Shown: positions 1 through 6,625 of the stretch, in pieces
Position numbering within the stretch: the stretch's first letter is position 1
Layout of the letters: each line of letters opens with the position of its first letter
Assembly (NCBI GenBank): GCA_004195335.1
Contig: SDWK01000389.1
Coordinates: 1-7,471 of the forward strand
Length of the DNA stretch: 7,471 bases
From: Shewanella sp.
GTDB taxonomy: Bacteria > Pseudomonadota > Gammaproteobacteria > Enterobacterales > Shewanellaceae
Direction of reading: 5' to 3'
Notes under the pieces: generated by a model
Seen by the model: the letters and a program-made list of their open reading frames with translations, nothing else
The model's database searches: none
What the model was told of the DNA's origin: nothing
Made by a program: the position numbers and the translations under genes

Positions 1-117
1 TATAAAGATGTGATCGCTCAGCGAGAATTTAGCGCTTCTGAGGCAAGGTCATTAATTGCTCCTCGGCTCTGGCATCCTGCTTCGCTCTACCTCCTACATC
101 CATATAGTCGTGCATAA
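1..117 (+). CDS. Possible 3' end of a gene entering from the left edge
   Basis: Reading frame 1 is open from the first base to a TAA at 115-117, giving 38 residues that begin YKDVIAQREF and end LLHPYSRA. The start would lie outside the window. Only the first ten or so residues look like ordinary protein. The remainder is encoded by DNA that resembles the hairpin-rich repeat immediately to the right, so the true gene may have had its 3' end replaced by a repeat insertion. Equally, the frame may be open by chance, since 38 codons is short. I do not recognise a family. Confidence 0.25.
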   Translation, partial: YKDVIAQREFSASEARSLIAPRLWHPASLYLLHPYSRA

Positions 118-212
118 ATGACATTTGCAACATCTGACCTCCAGGTCTTAAGCGTTCCAGACGCTTTAAAGACATTTCCCATATCCCTATGGGTCAGGAG
201 AGGAAATGTCTT
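94..212 (-). repeat. Hairpin cluster (island A) with GGA in the loops on the minus strand
   Basis: Four compact inverted repeats lie in tandem. Arms at 94-97 and 104-107 enclose a loop that reads ATGGAT on the minus strand; one pair is a U-G wobble only if the minus strand is the RNA. GACC at 136-139 pairs with GGTC at 144-147 (minus loop TGGA). AAGCGT at 150-155 pairs with ACGCTT at 161-166 (minus loop CTGGA). An 11-bp stem, 169-179 with 202-212, contains an inner CCATA/TATGG hairpin with minus loop GGGA. A weaker AGGAT hairpin sits near 72-79. The lack of a long reading frame and the density of inverted repeats indicate an intergenic repeat island; multi-copy status is inferred, not shown. 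Confidence 0.6.
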
Positions 213-299
213 AAGTCTGTCGGGAACATACAAGACCATGTTGCTCGCAACGAGTGAAGAGCATAGTTATTCTACGTTTAAGCTCGTTAACACTGCATC

Positions 300-460
300 A
301 GGTGCGCTAAAACTCGCCTTACAGGAGTGTTTTTGGCTGCCTACTTCTGCGTTGAATAACTTCACAAGGGAGCACCATTCCCTCATTCATTCGCCTTGAA
401 TTAGTTTGCAAAAAAAACTCTGAGTAGATCACTTTCTTATACCGATTGGTATTCAATAGC
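300..460. repeat. Repeat-like non-coding block with two palindromes
   Basis: No gene is supported between the left-edge frame and 549. This part contains AGGGA at 367-371 pairing with TCCCT at 379-383 around a 7-base loop, then a run of A (410-417), then ATACC at 439-443 pairing with GGTAT at 448-452 around GATT. The ATACCnnnnGGTAT palindrome is of a type I associate with intergenic repeats of marine gammaproteobacteria, so I take this as another dispersed element. That is inference from general familiarity, not a database match. Confidence 0.35.
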
Positions 461-469
461 AGCTTAGTC

Positions 470-495
470 ACTCCTAAAGTTAAACTTTAAGGAGT
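470..495. repeat. Long near-perfect hairpin downstream of the 103-aa gene
   Basis: ACTCCT at 470-475 pairs with AGGAGT at 490-495. After a single bulged A (489), AAAGT at 476-480 pairs with ACTTT at 484-488 around a TAA loop. The 11-bp stem has no T-run on either side, so it is not a classical terminator by itself. It lies just beyond the putative terminator of the leftward gene and could protect the 3' end of that transcript or act as a second barrier. Confidence 0.5.
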
Positions 496-496
496 A

Positions 497-525
497 ACAA
501 AGAGAGCGGCTGAGGGGGCGCTCTC
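497..525 (-). terminator. Weak intrinsic terminator for the leftward 103-aa gene
   Basis: GAGAGCG at 502-508 pairs with CGCTCTC at 519-525 around a 10-base loop. Read leftward, the stem is followed by TTTGTT (501-496), a short and interrupted U-tract. Its place 24 bases after the stop codon of the 549-860 gene fits termination of that gene. The interrupted U-tract keeps confidence moderate. Confidence 0.5.
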
Positions 526-548
526 AGTTTAGGCTGATAAATGGGGAA

Positions 549-860
549 TTAATCGCTAAACCCTTCGCGCAAAAACAGATGGCGGGTCTGATTAAAATGT
601 GACTCATCGGCCTGAATAAAGTCGATGGCAAGCATGTATTTTTCCAGACGAAACTTCTCCTGCTTTGCTATCTCATATTCATTCATCACGATATTCATCG
701 CTTCGGCAGTCCACTCCGGCTCACTCTTGCCAATGTCAGTTTCATCGGGGTCGTAGTGAGTGACCATCCAGTCCTGAAGCTGATCCGCGGTGATCTTCTG
801 CTCACCCCAAGATTTGAGCATGTCGACGAGTTGCTGTTTGCTGATATTAGGTTTAGTCAT
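549..860 (-). CDS. Small conserved-looking hypothetical protein, 103 aa
   Basis: The protein begins MTKPNISKQQL and is polar and mostly helix-forming. It has no signal peptide, membrane segment or cysteine, so a cytoplasmic location is likely. An acidic stretch (YDPDETD, about residues 36-42) sits between two probable helices, and a long charged helix follows (roughly 50-85). I do not recognise a named domain. The ATG at 860-858 is used although no clear Shine-Dalgarno sequence precedes it (only AAGACC about ten bases upstream), so the start is less certain than the frame. The gene has its own downstream hairpins (470-525) and is separated by 120 bases from the leftward gene behind it, so it may be transcribed alone or by read-through. 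It resembles short proteins of unknown function in Shewanella, but this is an impression. Confidence 0.7.
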   Translation of the reverse strand: MTKPNISKQQLVDMLKSWGEQKITADQLQDWMVTHYDPDETDIGKSEPEWTAEAMNIVMNEYEIAKQEKFRLEKYMLAIDFIQADESHFNQTRHLFLREGFSD

Positions 861-980
861 TGGGTTGGTCTTTATATGGCTACTTTGGGCAAAGGGTAAC
901 GCTATTTAGCCCGATAATCGAGGTTTGGCGCTCTAGTTCAATAAATAGTGTTCAAGAATAATTGCTAATGAGGAGGCTGT

Positions 981-1874
981 TCAGTCTTTGCTGATGGTAG
1001 GTTTATCAAAAAGGGCATCATCTAGCCACCAACTCATGTCTGGGTCAGGTGTATTCGGAGGCAGAGTGTGGTTTTCCAAGGTATAGACGCGTCTTATACC
1101 AAAGTTTAGTTGTTTGAGAATATCACGATGATATTGGAGAAAAAGGCGTTTAAAACTACCGTCGTTTAAAGCTTGCTGTAAGCCATGCTCTATCCTATTG
1201 GCGAGTTTGATATCTTGTTTGTTGACAAAAAAATAGACCGGATAGGGATAGAGTAAGGCGATGTGTTTCTCTATTGTGATTTTTGGGTAAATGTTCCCAA
1301 ATCTTTCTATTTCAGGGATGACTTCGTTTATGCCTCTAGGGAAAAAGTCGAAGCGACGTGCACTCAGCATGGAAAACATAGTTTTATAGCGAGCAACGGG
1401 AATAATGGTCATCTGATTGTGGCGTAAAATTTCTATGTCTCCCCAGCTTTTTACAAAGCCTAGACGGAGTTGACGGAGCTGCTCAATGGAGGTTATTTGA
1501 GTGAATTGCTGCTGTTGGCTACCCCTTATTAAGAGTACCCGCATACCAAGTATGCCAGCCATAATGGGCTGTCGAATGGGTAAAAATTTACGTTCTCTTT
1601 GTTGATTGGTTGCTAAAGACATGACGCCACGAATGACATTGGTTTCGATAAGGCGTTGTCCCCGAGCGTGGGGGATATGGTGTAACGGCACAAGTTCTAT
1701 CGAAGAGGGGAGGCTAGCGTGGGGGTATGACAGTGCCAGCTTTAACAGTTCTGTGCGGTACTGATAACGGCTGTCTGTCTGAAAGTAACTTATTCGTTCT
1801 ACTGCATTTGCGTGAAATAAGCTGAAAATTGATATGGATATGCAGACAAGAATAATGCTTTGTAATTTTTCCAT
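981..1874 (-). CDS. Orphan periplasmic solute-binding protein (SBP_bac_3-like fold), 297 aa
   Basis: Likely exported to the periplasm: a hydrophobic signal peptide spans residues 1-24, with a cleavage motif ANA before VERISYF. The mature part resembles the family 3 extracellular solute-binding proteins (PBPb type). Family-like signatures are RERKFLPIRQPI (93-104), a GMRVLLIR strand (110-117), the domain-crossover region with SWGDIEILRHN (143-153), RRFDFFPRGINE (173-184), YPYPVYFFVNK (209-219) and NDGSFKRLF (237-245). Many such proteins in Shewanella and relatives stand alone without an ABC permease, as here, and their ligand is unknown. A sensory or amino-acid-binding role is possible but unproven. 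No Shine-Dalgarno sequence precedes the ATG. A perfect TATAAT lies only two bases before it (1881-1876), which leaves the exact start open; the signal peptide argues that the start is close to correct. No clear terminator follows. Confidence 0.8.
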   Translation of the reverse strand: MEKLQSIILVCISISIFSLFHANAVERISYFQTDSRYQYRTELLKLALSYPHASLPSSIELVPLHHIPHARGQRLIETNVIRGVMSLATNQQRERKFLPIRQPIMAGILGMRVLLIRGSQQQQFTQITSIEQLRQLRLGFVKSWGDIEILRHNQMTIIPVARYKTMFSMLSARRFDFFPRGINEVIPEIERFGNIYPKITIEKHIALLYPYPVYFFVNKQDIKLANRIEHGLQQALNDGSFKRLFLQYHRDILKQLNFGIRRVYTLENHTLPPNTPDPDMSWWLDDALFDKPTISKD

Positions 1875-1875
1875 A

Positions 1876-1881
1876 ATTATA
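1876..1881 (-). promoter_or_regulatory. TATAAT hexamer directly before the start codon of the binding-protein gene
   Basis: Read leftward the sequence is CTATAATT followed by ATG. If this were a functional -10 box, transcription would begin inside the first codons, which conflicts with the chosen start. No matching -35 box is visible 16-18 bases upstream. I record it because it is perfect and oddly placed, but chance occurrence in AT-rich DNA is likely. Confidence 0.2.
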
Positions 1882-1889
1882 GTTTAGCC

Positions 1890-2060
1890 GAACAAACGCC
1901 TATTCACATGTACGCTCGGATGTACGATTACAACGTTGGCCGCTTCTTAAGTGTTGACCCCTTCTTGCCGTTTTCTAAGAAACAGTCAGTGCTAAAACTA
2001 ATCTCATTACAATCAGATGTTAACTCTGATCCCTTGTTAGTTGGCATGGCTGATTGTTAA
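1890..2060 (+). pseudogene. Remnant of an RHS repeat-associated core domain
   Basis: One plus-strand frame reads PIHMYARMYDYNVGRF then LSVDPF (about 1899-1964). This matches the hallmark end of the RHS core (IHMNGRxYDxxxGRFLSxDPF), which in intact RHS toxins precedes the variable C-terminal toxin. The expected continuation, a conserved NPYSYxxNNP-type segment, is absent. Instead the frame runs through about 30 unrelated residues to a TAA at 2058-2060. Upstream the frame soon enters the promoter region and the antisense of the binding-protein gene, with no RHS-like sequence. So only about 25 codons survive and no functional protein is expected. It suggests that an RHS gene once lay here and was deleted by rearrangement. 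The 46-codon ORF starting at ATG 1920 should not be annotated as a gene. Confidence 0.65.
2012..2030. repeat. Small hairpin after the RHS remnant
   Basis: ATCAGA at 2012-2017 pairs with TCTGAT at 2025-2030 around a 7-base loop TGTTAAC. The TGATCCCTTGTTA at 2027-2039 also resembles TGACCCCTTCTTG at 1955-1967 (10 of 13), which falls where the RHS homology ends. Together these may mark the end of an inserted or deleted element. The rest of 2061-2340 shows no supported gene. Confidence 0.3.
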
Positions 2061-2121
2061 TGAGTTTGGCGTGTGGCGCGCTCAGTATGGCGCATTAACA
2101 GTCTTATCATTAACAAAATCA

Positions 2122-2130
2122 TGATAGAAT
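2122..2130 (+). promoter_or_regulatory. Possible extended -10 promoter upstream of the peptide transporter
   Basis: TGATAGAAT fits the extended -10 pattern TGnTAnAAT. No good -35 hexamer is found 17 bases upstream, as is common for extended -10 promoters. It would give a leader of about 210 bases before the transporter. A second candidate, TTGTCA at 2276-2281 with TAGATA at 2301-2306, has a 19-base spacer and is no better. Confidence 0.3.
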
Positions 2131-2349
2131 CCTGCGTTAAATCTTTTGGGGCATGTAAGGCCTTATTCGTGGCACATCGGCCTGTAGTCGGTGCATCTGG
2201 GTTTTATATTGGTTGGAGTCGAGTCTTCAATCTGTTTGAAATTCAGGCCTCAGACGAATCGAGATAGAATAGATATTGTCACAATGGCGTCATCACGGGC
2301 TAGATAATATGTTGATGCAGATAACAACTTCAGATCTGGAATAAAAAAA

Positions 2350-3759
2350 ATGACTAACAATACGTCCTCATCGACGCAGCAGGGTTTTCCAAAAATGTTT
2401 TGGATTGCTAATGGTGTCGAACTTTTAGAGCGCGCCGCCTATTATGGCGTGTTCATTGTGATCACCCTTTATTTGTCACGAATCTTAGGATTTAGCGATG
2501 TGGAGGCCGCATGGCTTGCGGGTTCTTTCTCCGCTGGTCTCTATTTCCTGCCGACCTTTAGTGGGGCACTTGCAGATAAAATAGGGTTCAGACGAGCATT
2601 ATTGCTCGCTTTTGGCCTCCTTACGGTAGGTTATTCCGGTCTTGCGCTTTTTCCTGCTCTGTTAGAGGGGCAAGGGCTGGTCGAGTACGGTAAAGAAGCG
2701 ACCTATCACGGACTGAAAGAGGCCGATATTCGCTGGGCGATCGTGCCTATTCTTATCGTTATCATGATTGGTGGTTCATTTATCAAGGCGGTGATCACCG
2801 CTACTGTGGCTAAGTGTACGACTACGGCTAACCGCGCTAAAGGTTTCTCCATCTTCTATATGATGGTTAATATCGGTGCCTTCTCGGGTAAAACCGTGGT
2901 TAAACCTCTACGTGAGTCCATGGGCGACCTCGGATTAATCAATCTGAACTATTTCGCGGCGAGCATGACGCTGATTGCGTTTTTCAGTATCTTTATCTTC
3001 TTCAAGAATGCCGATACCAACAGCGAAGGAAAGTCCCTGTCTGAAATATGGACCGCACTGACCAAGGTTCTGAGTAACGGCCGATTAGTCTCTCTGACCG
3101 TCATTATCAGTGGTTTTTGGATGGTACAGCATCAGCTATATGCGACAATGCCAAAGTATGTGTTGCGCATGGCGGGTGAGGGAGCATCTCCATCTTGGTA
3201 CGCAAACGTAAACCCGTTAGTGGTATTTCTTTCTGTCAGTCTTGTGACTGCCATGATGAGCAAACGTAGTGCACTCTCTTCGATGACTATCGGTATGTTT
3301 ATCATGCCTTTCTCGGCGATGCTTATGGCATCGGGTAATCTGTTTGCGGGCACTGAAACCATCTTAGGCATGCATCCTATTGCGGCTATGATGATCATCG
3401 GTATCATTTTTCAAGGCTTGGCTGAGTGTTTTATCTCACCGCGCTTCCTCGAATACTTCTCGCTGCAGGCACCTAAGGGAGAGGAGGGACTCTACCTTGG
3501 TTTTTCTCATCTGCACTCTTTTATCAGTTCGCTATTAGGCTTTGGTTTATCCGGCTACTTGCTTCAGGCATATTGTCCGGACCCTCGCACATTCGAGACG
3601 CATGAAGCCTGGGTTAGCGCTTCGTCTCAGGCGCACTATATCTGGTATTTCTTTGCTGTTATCGCATCGATATCTGCCATTTCCTTGATTATCTATGGTG
3701 GCGTAATTAAGCGCTTAGACGCGAACAAGACAGAAGAGGCGGAGCTCGCTACTGCATAA
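2350..3759 (+). CDS. Proton-coupled oligopeptide transporter (POT/PTR family, MFS), 469 aa
   Basis: An inner-membrane MFS protein with about 12 hydrophobic segments, expected to import di- or tripeptides with protons. The POT signature ExxERxxYYG is present in helix 1 (E24, E27, R28, Y31, Y32). The MFS loop motif GALADKIGFRRAL lies at 72-84. A PTR2-type FYMMVNIGA lies at 169-177. The helix 10 region contains GLAECFISPRFLEYF (356-370) followed by QAPKG, like the family's ExxxSPxxLE motif. Length is normal for bacterial POTs. The second and fourth residues of the E-R-F-YY core differ slightly from typical (ERAAYY rather than ERFSYY), so substrate range may differ from DtpA-type proteins. The ATG follows CTGGAATAAAAAAA, with GGA nine bases upstream as a weak ribosome site. 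The gene is monocistronic: a strong terminator follows at 3796-3822. Confidence 0.9.
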   Translation: MTNNTSSSTQQGFPKMFWIANGVELLERAAYYGVFIVITLYLSRILGFSDVEAAWLAGSFSAGLYFLPTFSGALADKIGFRRALLLAFGLLTVGYSGLALFPALLEGQGLVEYGKEATYHGLKEADIRWAIVPILIVIMIGGSFIKAVITATVAKCTTTANRAKGFSIFYMMVNIGAFSGKTVVKPLRESMGDLGLINLNYFAASMTLIAFFSIFIFFKNADTNSEGKSLSEIWTALTKVLSNGRLVSLTVIISGFWMVQHQLYATMPKYVLRMAGEGASPSWYANVNPLVVFLSVSLVTAMMSKRSALSSMTIGMFIMPFSAMLMASGNLFAGTETILGMHPIAAMMIIGIIFQGLAECFISPRFLEYFSLQAPKGEEGLYLGFSHLHSFISSLLGFGLSGYLLQAYCPDPRTFETHEAWVSASSQAHYIWYFFAVIASISAISLIIYGGVIKRLDANKTEEAELATA

Positions 3760-3795
3760 ATCTGTTCAGCATGAGTCAGCATTTTTTTACTAATG

Positions 3796-3822
3796 AAAGC
3801 CCCGAATGTTCGGGGCTTTTTT
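3796..3822 (+). terminator. Strong intrinsic terminator of the peptide transporter gene
   Basis: AAAGCCCCGA at 3796-3805 pairs with TCGGGGCTTT at 3810-3819 around a four-base loop, followed by an uninterrupted T-run to 3822. It lies 37 bases after the stop codon. This is a textbook Rho-independent terminator. Confidence 0.93.
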
Positions 3823-3863
3823 ACTTTATGGGCAAGGCAAATCATTCGGTCCAGACTATTTCA

Positions 3864-3894
3864 TTGTTCACCATTCAAACTCATGTGTTATGAT
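3864..3894 (+). promoter_or_regulatory. Possible promoter for the DUF3313 lipoprotein
   Basis: TTGTTC at 3864-3869 and TATGAT at 3889-3894 resemble -35 and -10 boxes with a 19-base spacer, longer than the preferred 17. The position, between the preceding terminator and the lipoprotein start, is right for its promoter. The leader would be about 80-90 bases. Confidence 0.35.
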
Positions 3895-3983
3895 GACTAC
3901 ACAGGTGTGCACTCTTGCTTGCATTAAGTGTACTCGCATCAGTTGCATCAGCATTAGTTTTGACTTACTTGAATGGGAATTTT

Positions 3984-4679
3984 ATGAAACGTTTTCGAAT
4001 GGCAGTGAGTGTAGCTGTGAGTGTCTTTGTATTGCTATTAAGCGGCTGTGGTGTCATTCAAGATTACCGTCAATCACAGATGTTTAGCACTTTCGATGAC
4101 TTCAGGCCGGGTCCGGAAGGCGGCAGCGATCTTATCTGGTCTAAGCCAGGCATTAAAAGCATTAAAGATCTGAATGAGATACTTCAGCAATACGATAGGG
4201 TTATTGTCGATCAAGTGTGGTTAGTGTTAGACGAAAAGACTCGCTATGACAACCTATCGGAACAGGACATTCTCGGTGTTTCTGAGTATCTGGTCGAAAA
4301 AGTAAAACAAAAAGCCTCATCTCGTTTCGAGCTGGTGGACACTCCTCAAGAGAACACCTTAAGGATCAGTATTGCCCTGACCAATATAGAAACGCCCAAT
4401 CCTATCTTAGCGGTCACAAGTAGCCTACTCCCTTTTGGGCTCGGGATTTCGACTATCGCTAAAGTGGTCACCGGAGAACATACCAATGTGGGCAGTGCTA
4501 CGATTGAGATGATGATAAGCGACGCGAATACGGGCGATCCTATTGTCGCCGTTATCGATAGAAAAGCGGGCAGTAAGGATCTGAGCACCATGATTGATTC
4601 GACCGACGATGCCAGAGATGCGATTGATTGGTGGGTTGAAAGAATCGCGTTAACGTTAAGAGGCGAAGTGGCTGAGTAG
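3984..4679 (+). CDS. DUF3313 family lipoprotein, 231 aa
   Basis: The N-terminus MKRFR is followed by a hydrophobic stretch and the lipobox LSGC (residues 19-22), so Cys22 should be lipidated. The residue after it is Gly, not Asp, which favours outer-membrane sorting. The mature part fits DUF3313: an early F-D-D-F...GG...W segment, the strand QYDRVIVDQVWLVLDE (about 69-84), a helix beginning LSEQDILGVSEYL, the NTLRISIALTNIETP strand, a Gly-rich hydrophobic stretch around LLPFGLGIST, and a WWVERIAL helix near the C-terminus. Function of the family is unknown. I chose ATG 3984 because GGGA at 3975-3978 is well spaced and the residues that follow form a classical lipoprotein signal. The frame stays open upstream to a TTG at 3915, whose 23 extra residues are also hydrophobic, but a start there would put a second hydrophobic segment before KRFR. 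No clear terminator follows. Confidence 0.85.
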   Translation: MKRFRMAVSVAVSVFVLLLSGCGVIQDYRQSQMFSTFDDFRPGPEGGSDLIWSKPGIKSIKDLNEILQQYDRVIVDQVWLVLDEKTRYDNLSEQDILGVSEYLVEKVKQKASSRFELVDTPQENTLRISIALTNIETPNPILAVTSSLLPFGLGISTIAKVVTGEHTNVGSATIEMMISDANTGDPIVAVIDRKAGSKDLSTMIDSTDDARDAIDWWVERIALTLRGEVAE

Positions 4680-4924
4680 TACCTGTTGATGTCTTGAAAT
4701 GTTCAGGTAGCTCGAATAAATCGCACTCATTCGATGAGCCTTATGAGGCTAGGCAGCAGAGTAAGGCTTGAATAAAAATACCCACATCTGGCTCAAATGA
4801 GAACGCATCGAGCTGTTAATATGGGCAACGAGGCGCGTGGCAGAGTCCCTAGCATCTCTGCTTTTCTCTTCGGTATTTATCAAGCATAGGGTTAAGGATG
4901 CGAGCAACTCATTTGAAACCTTGC
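4680..4924. other. Intergenic stretch between the lipoprotein and the dbpA promoter
   Basis: No gene is supported here. Two overlapping hairpins follow the lipoprotein gene: CTCAT/ATGAG (4726-4738, loop TCG) and AGCCT/AGGCT (4737-4750, loop TATG). They share bases and cannot form together, and neither is followed by a T-run. GCAGAG at 4840-4845 pairs with CTCTGC at 4856-4861 around ten bases. A leftward frame of 73 codons covers 4749-4970, but it runs across the likely dbpA promoter and lacks a recognisable domain. Confidence 0.4.
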
Positions 4925-4930
4925 TATAAT
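4922..4930 (+). promoter_or_regulatory. dbpA: Extended -10 promoter, probably for dbpA
   Basis: TGCTATAAT is a perfect extended -10 (TGn plus TATAAT). No good -35 hexamer stands 16-18 bases upstream, which an extended -10 does not need. Transcription would start near 4937, giving a 5' leader of about 147 bases before the TTG start of the helicase gene. Confidence 0.6.
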
Positions 4931-5042
4931 CACGCCCATTATTATCTCGCCTCATTATCATCAATTTCACAGGATGGTACTCGGCTTGATAAATTCAATT
5001 GATATTAGCGGTATATAAGAAACTCATTCTTGATAGCCGCTT

Positions 5043-5065
5043 TCATGACGAGTATTTCGTCGTGA
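5043..5065 (+). promoter_or_regulatory. dbpA: Hairpin in the dbpA leader just before the ribosome site
   Basis: TCATGACGA at 5043-5051 pairs with TCGTCGTGA at 5057-5065 around GTATT: nine pairs including one U-G. The ribosome site AGGA (5073-5076) starts eight bases after the stem. There is no T-run after it, so it is not a terminator. A leader hairpin this close to a TTG start may tune translation or mRNA stability, possibly with temperature; that is inference. Confidence 0.45.
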
Positions 5066-5083
5066 TAAAAATAGGAATAGACC

Positions 5084-6493
5084 TTGAGCCAAGTTACCCC
5101 AAAAGCAGATAGTAATATGTCATTTTCGACTTTAACGCTAAAACCTGAACTACTCGATAACCTAAAAACCATGGGTTACGATACGATGACGCCCATTCAG
5201 GCGCAGAGTTTACCTGCGATCTTAAATGGTGAAGATGTTATCGGCCAAGGCAAAACTGGCTCAGGTAAAACGGCGGCTTTTGGTTTAGGTCTATTGCACA
5301 AGCTAGACGTGAAGCGTTTCCGCATTCAATCTTTAGTACTGTGCCCGACTCGTGAACTTGCCGATCAAGTGGCGAAAGAGATCCGTACTCTTGCCCGTGG
5401 TATCCATAATATCAAGGTATTGACCCTATGTGGTGGCGTGCCAATGGGGCCACAAATTGGTTCACTCGAGCATGGTGCACACATTATTGTTGGTACTCCA
5501 GGTCGCATTATCGATCATATGTCACGTGAGCGTTTGAATCTTGAAAACGTCAACACCTTAGTGTTGGATGAAGCGGATCGTATGCTAGAGATGGGCTTCT
5601 TGCCTGATCTTGATTACATCATGGCTCAGATGCCACGCGAACGTCAGACGCTACTGTTTAGCGCTACTTTTCCTAAGCAGATCCAAAAGGTCGCCGAAGA
5701 GATCATGTTTGAACCTGTTGTCGTTAAGGTGACGTCTACTCATGATGACAACACCATCGATCAGCACTTCTATCAGATAGAAAGCAATAAAGACCGTCAA
5801 AAGGCGCTGCGTCTACTGTTACTTCAGCACAGACCTGAGAGCGCCGTGGTGTTCTGTAATACTAAGCGTGAAACCAAAGATGTGGCGGCGACCTTAGCCA
5901 ACGATGGTTTCAACGTTGTAGCACTGCACGGCGATCTCGAGCAGCGTGATAGAGACCTCACCCTGATGCAGTTTGCCAATAAGAGTGCTTCTGTCATGGT
6001 AGCTACCGATGTTGCCGCACGTGGTCTGGATATCGACGCGCTAGACATGGTGGTTAACTACGAGTTTGCCTACGACACCGAAGTCCACATTCACCGTATA
6101 GGTCGTACAGGTCGTGCGGGTAGTAAAGGCGCCGCGTATACCTTCTTCACCAGTGAAGACGATTACAAGGTTAAGCTATTAGAAGAGTATCTGGATCTCG
6201 ATATCGTCAGCGAAGGTTTACCTCCTGAAAACTTGTTAGATACTCTGCCTACTCAGCCTAAAATGGTTACCTTGCAGATCGACGGTGGTAAGAAGCATAA
6301 ATTACGCCCTGGCGATATCTTAGGTGCGCTAACGGGCGAAGATGGTATTCAAGGTGCCGAGGTCGGCATGATCAAGATCACCGAATTCCGCTCATACGTT
6401 GCCGTCGACCGTAAAGCGGCTAAGCGTGCTCTGCATAAGATCACCAATGGCAAGCTTAAAGGCCGCACTTATCGTGCATGGGAAATGAGATAG
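5084..6493 (+). CDS. dbpA: ATP-dependent RNA helicase DbpA (DEAD-box), 469 aa
   Basis: Cytoplasmic DEAD-box helicase. DbpA is known to be activated by hairpin 92 of 23S rRNA and to act in late assembly of the 50S subunit. Helicase motifs are complete and in order: Q motif (GYDTMTPIQAQ, 31-41), Walker A GKTGSGKT (56-63), PTRELADQV (88-96), TPGRIIDH (138-145), DEAD (162-165), SAT (193-195), VVFCNTKRE (255-263), ATDVAARGLDI (307-317) and HRIGRTGRAG (337-346). The C-terminal region (about 393-467) contains IDGGKKHKLRPGDILGALTG and a YVAV strand, the DbpA-type RRM that gives rRNA specificity and separates it from other DEAD-box proteins. Length fits DbpA. The start is a rare TTG at 5084 with AGGA seven bases upstream; the alternative ATG at 5117 (residue 12) lacks a good ribosome site, although proteins such as E. 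coli DbpA begin near that point. A strong terminator follows. Confidence 0.95.
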   Translation: MSQVTPKADSNMSFSTLTLKPELLDNLKTMGYDTMTPIQAQSLPAILNGEDVIGQGKTGSGKTAAFGLGLLHKLDVKRFRIQSLVLCPTRELADQVAKEIRTLARGIHNIKVLTLCGGVPMGPQIGSLEHGAHIIVGTPGRIIDHMSRERLNLENVNTLVLDEADRMLEMGFLPDLDYIMAQMPRERQTLLFSATFPKQIQKVAEEIMFEPVVVKVTSTHDDNTIDQHFYQIESNKDRQKALRLLLLQHRPESAVVFCNTKRETKDVAATLANDGFNVVALHGDLEQRDRDLTLMQFANKSASVMVATDVAARGLDIDALDMVVNYEFAYDTEVHIHRIGRTGRAGSKGAAYTFFTSEDDYKVKLLEEYLDLDIVSEGLPPENLLDTLPTQPKMVTLQIDGGKKHKLRPGDILGALTGEDGIQGAEVGMIKITEFRSYVAVDRKAAKRALHKITNGKLKGRTYRAWEMR

Positions 6494-6556
6494 CCTTCTG
6501 TTCAAGGCTAGCTAGAATTTATTTTTAGCATGTGAGGTTGTTTATACCTCAGCGAT

Positions 6557-6589
6557 AAAAGGGAGTGAACTTGGTTCATTCCCTTTTTT
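6557..6589 (+). terminator. Strong intrinsic terminator of dbpA
   Basis: A 14-bp stem pairs 6557-6570 (AAAAGGGAGTGAAC) with 6574-6587 (GTTCATTCCCTTTT) around TTG, with one G-T wobble, and ends in a T-run to 6589. The A-run on the other side makes partial activity leftward possible. It lies about 65 bases after the dbpA stop. Confidence 0.92.
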
Positions 6590-6625
6590 GTTGGCTGCTG
6601 TTTATTTTTATTGGGTTAGTTGTTT

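Noticed and set aside
118..399. 93-codon plus-strand frame
   Set aside because: It runs through several tight inverted repeats, has no ribosome site, and its translation has no recognisable domain. It fits a repeat region better than a gene.
2073..2267. 64-codon plus-strand frame upstream of the peptide transporter
   Set aside because: It contains a likely extended -10 promoter, has no ribosome site and no recognisable domain. It is probably leader or spacer DNA.
3132..3407. Minus-strand frame inside the transporter gene
   Set aside because: It is antisense to strongly supported transmembrane coding sequence and is explained by its codon composition.
4749..4970. 73-codon minus-strand frame
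   Set aside because: It spans the likely dbpA promoter, has no ribosome site that I can see and no known domain. I keep the region as intergenic, with low certainty.
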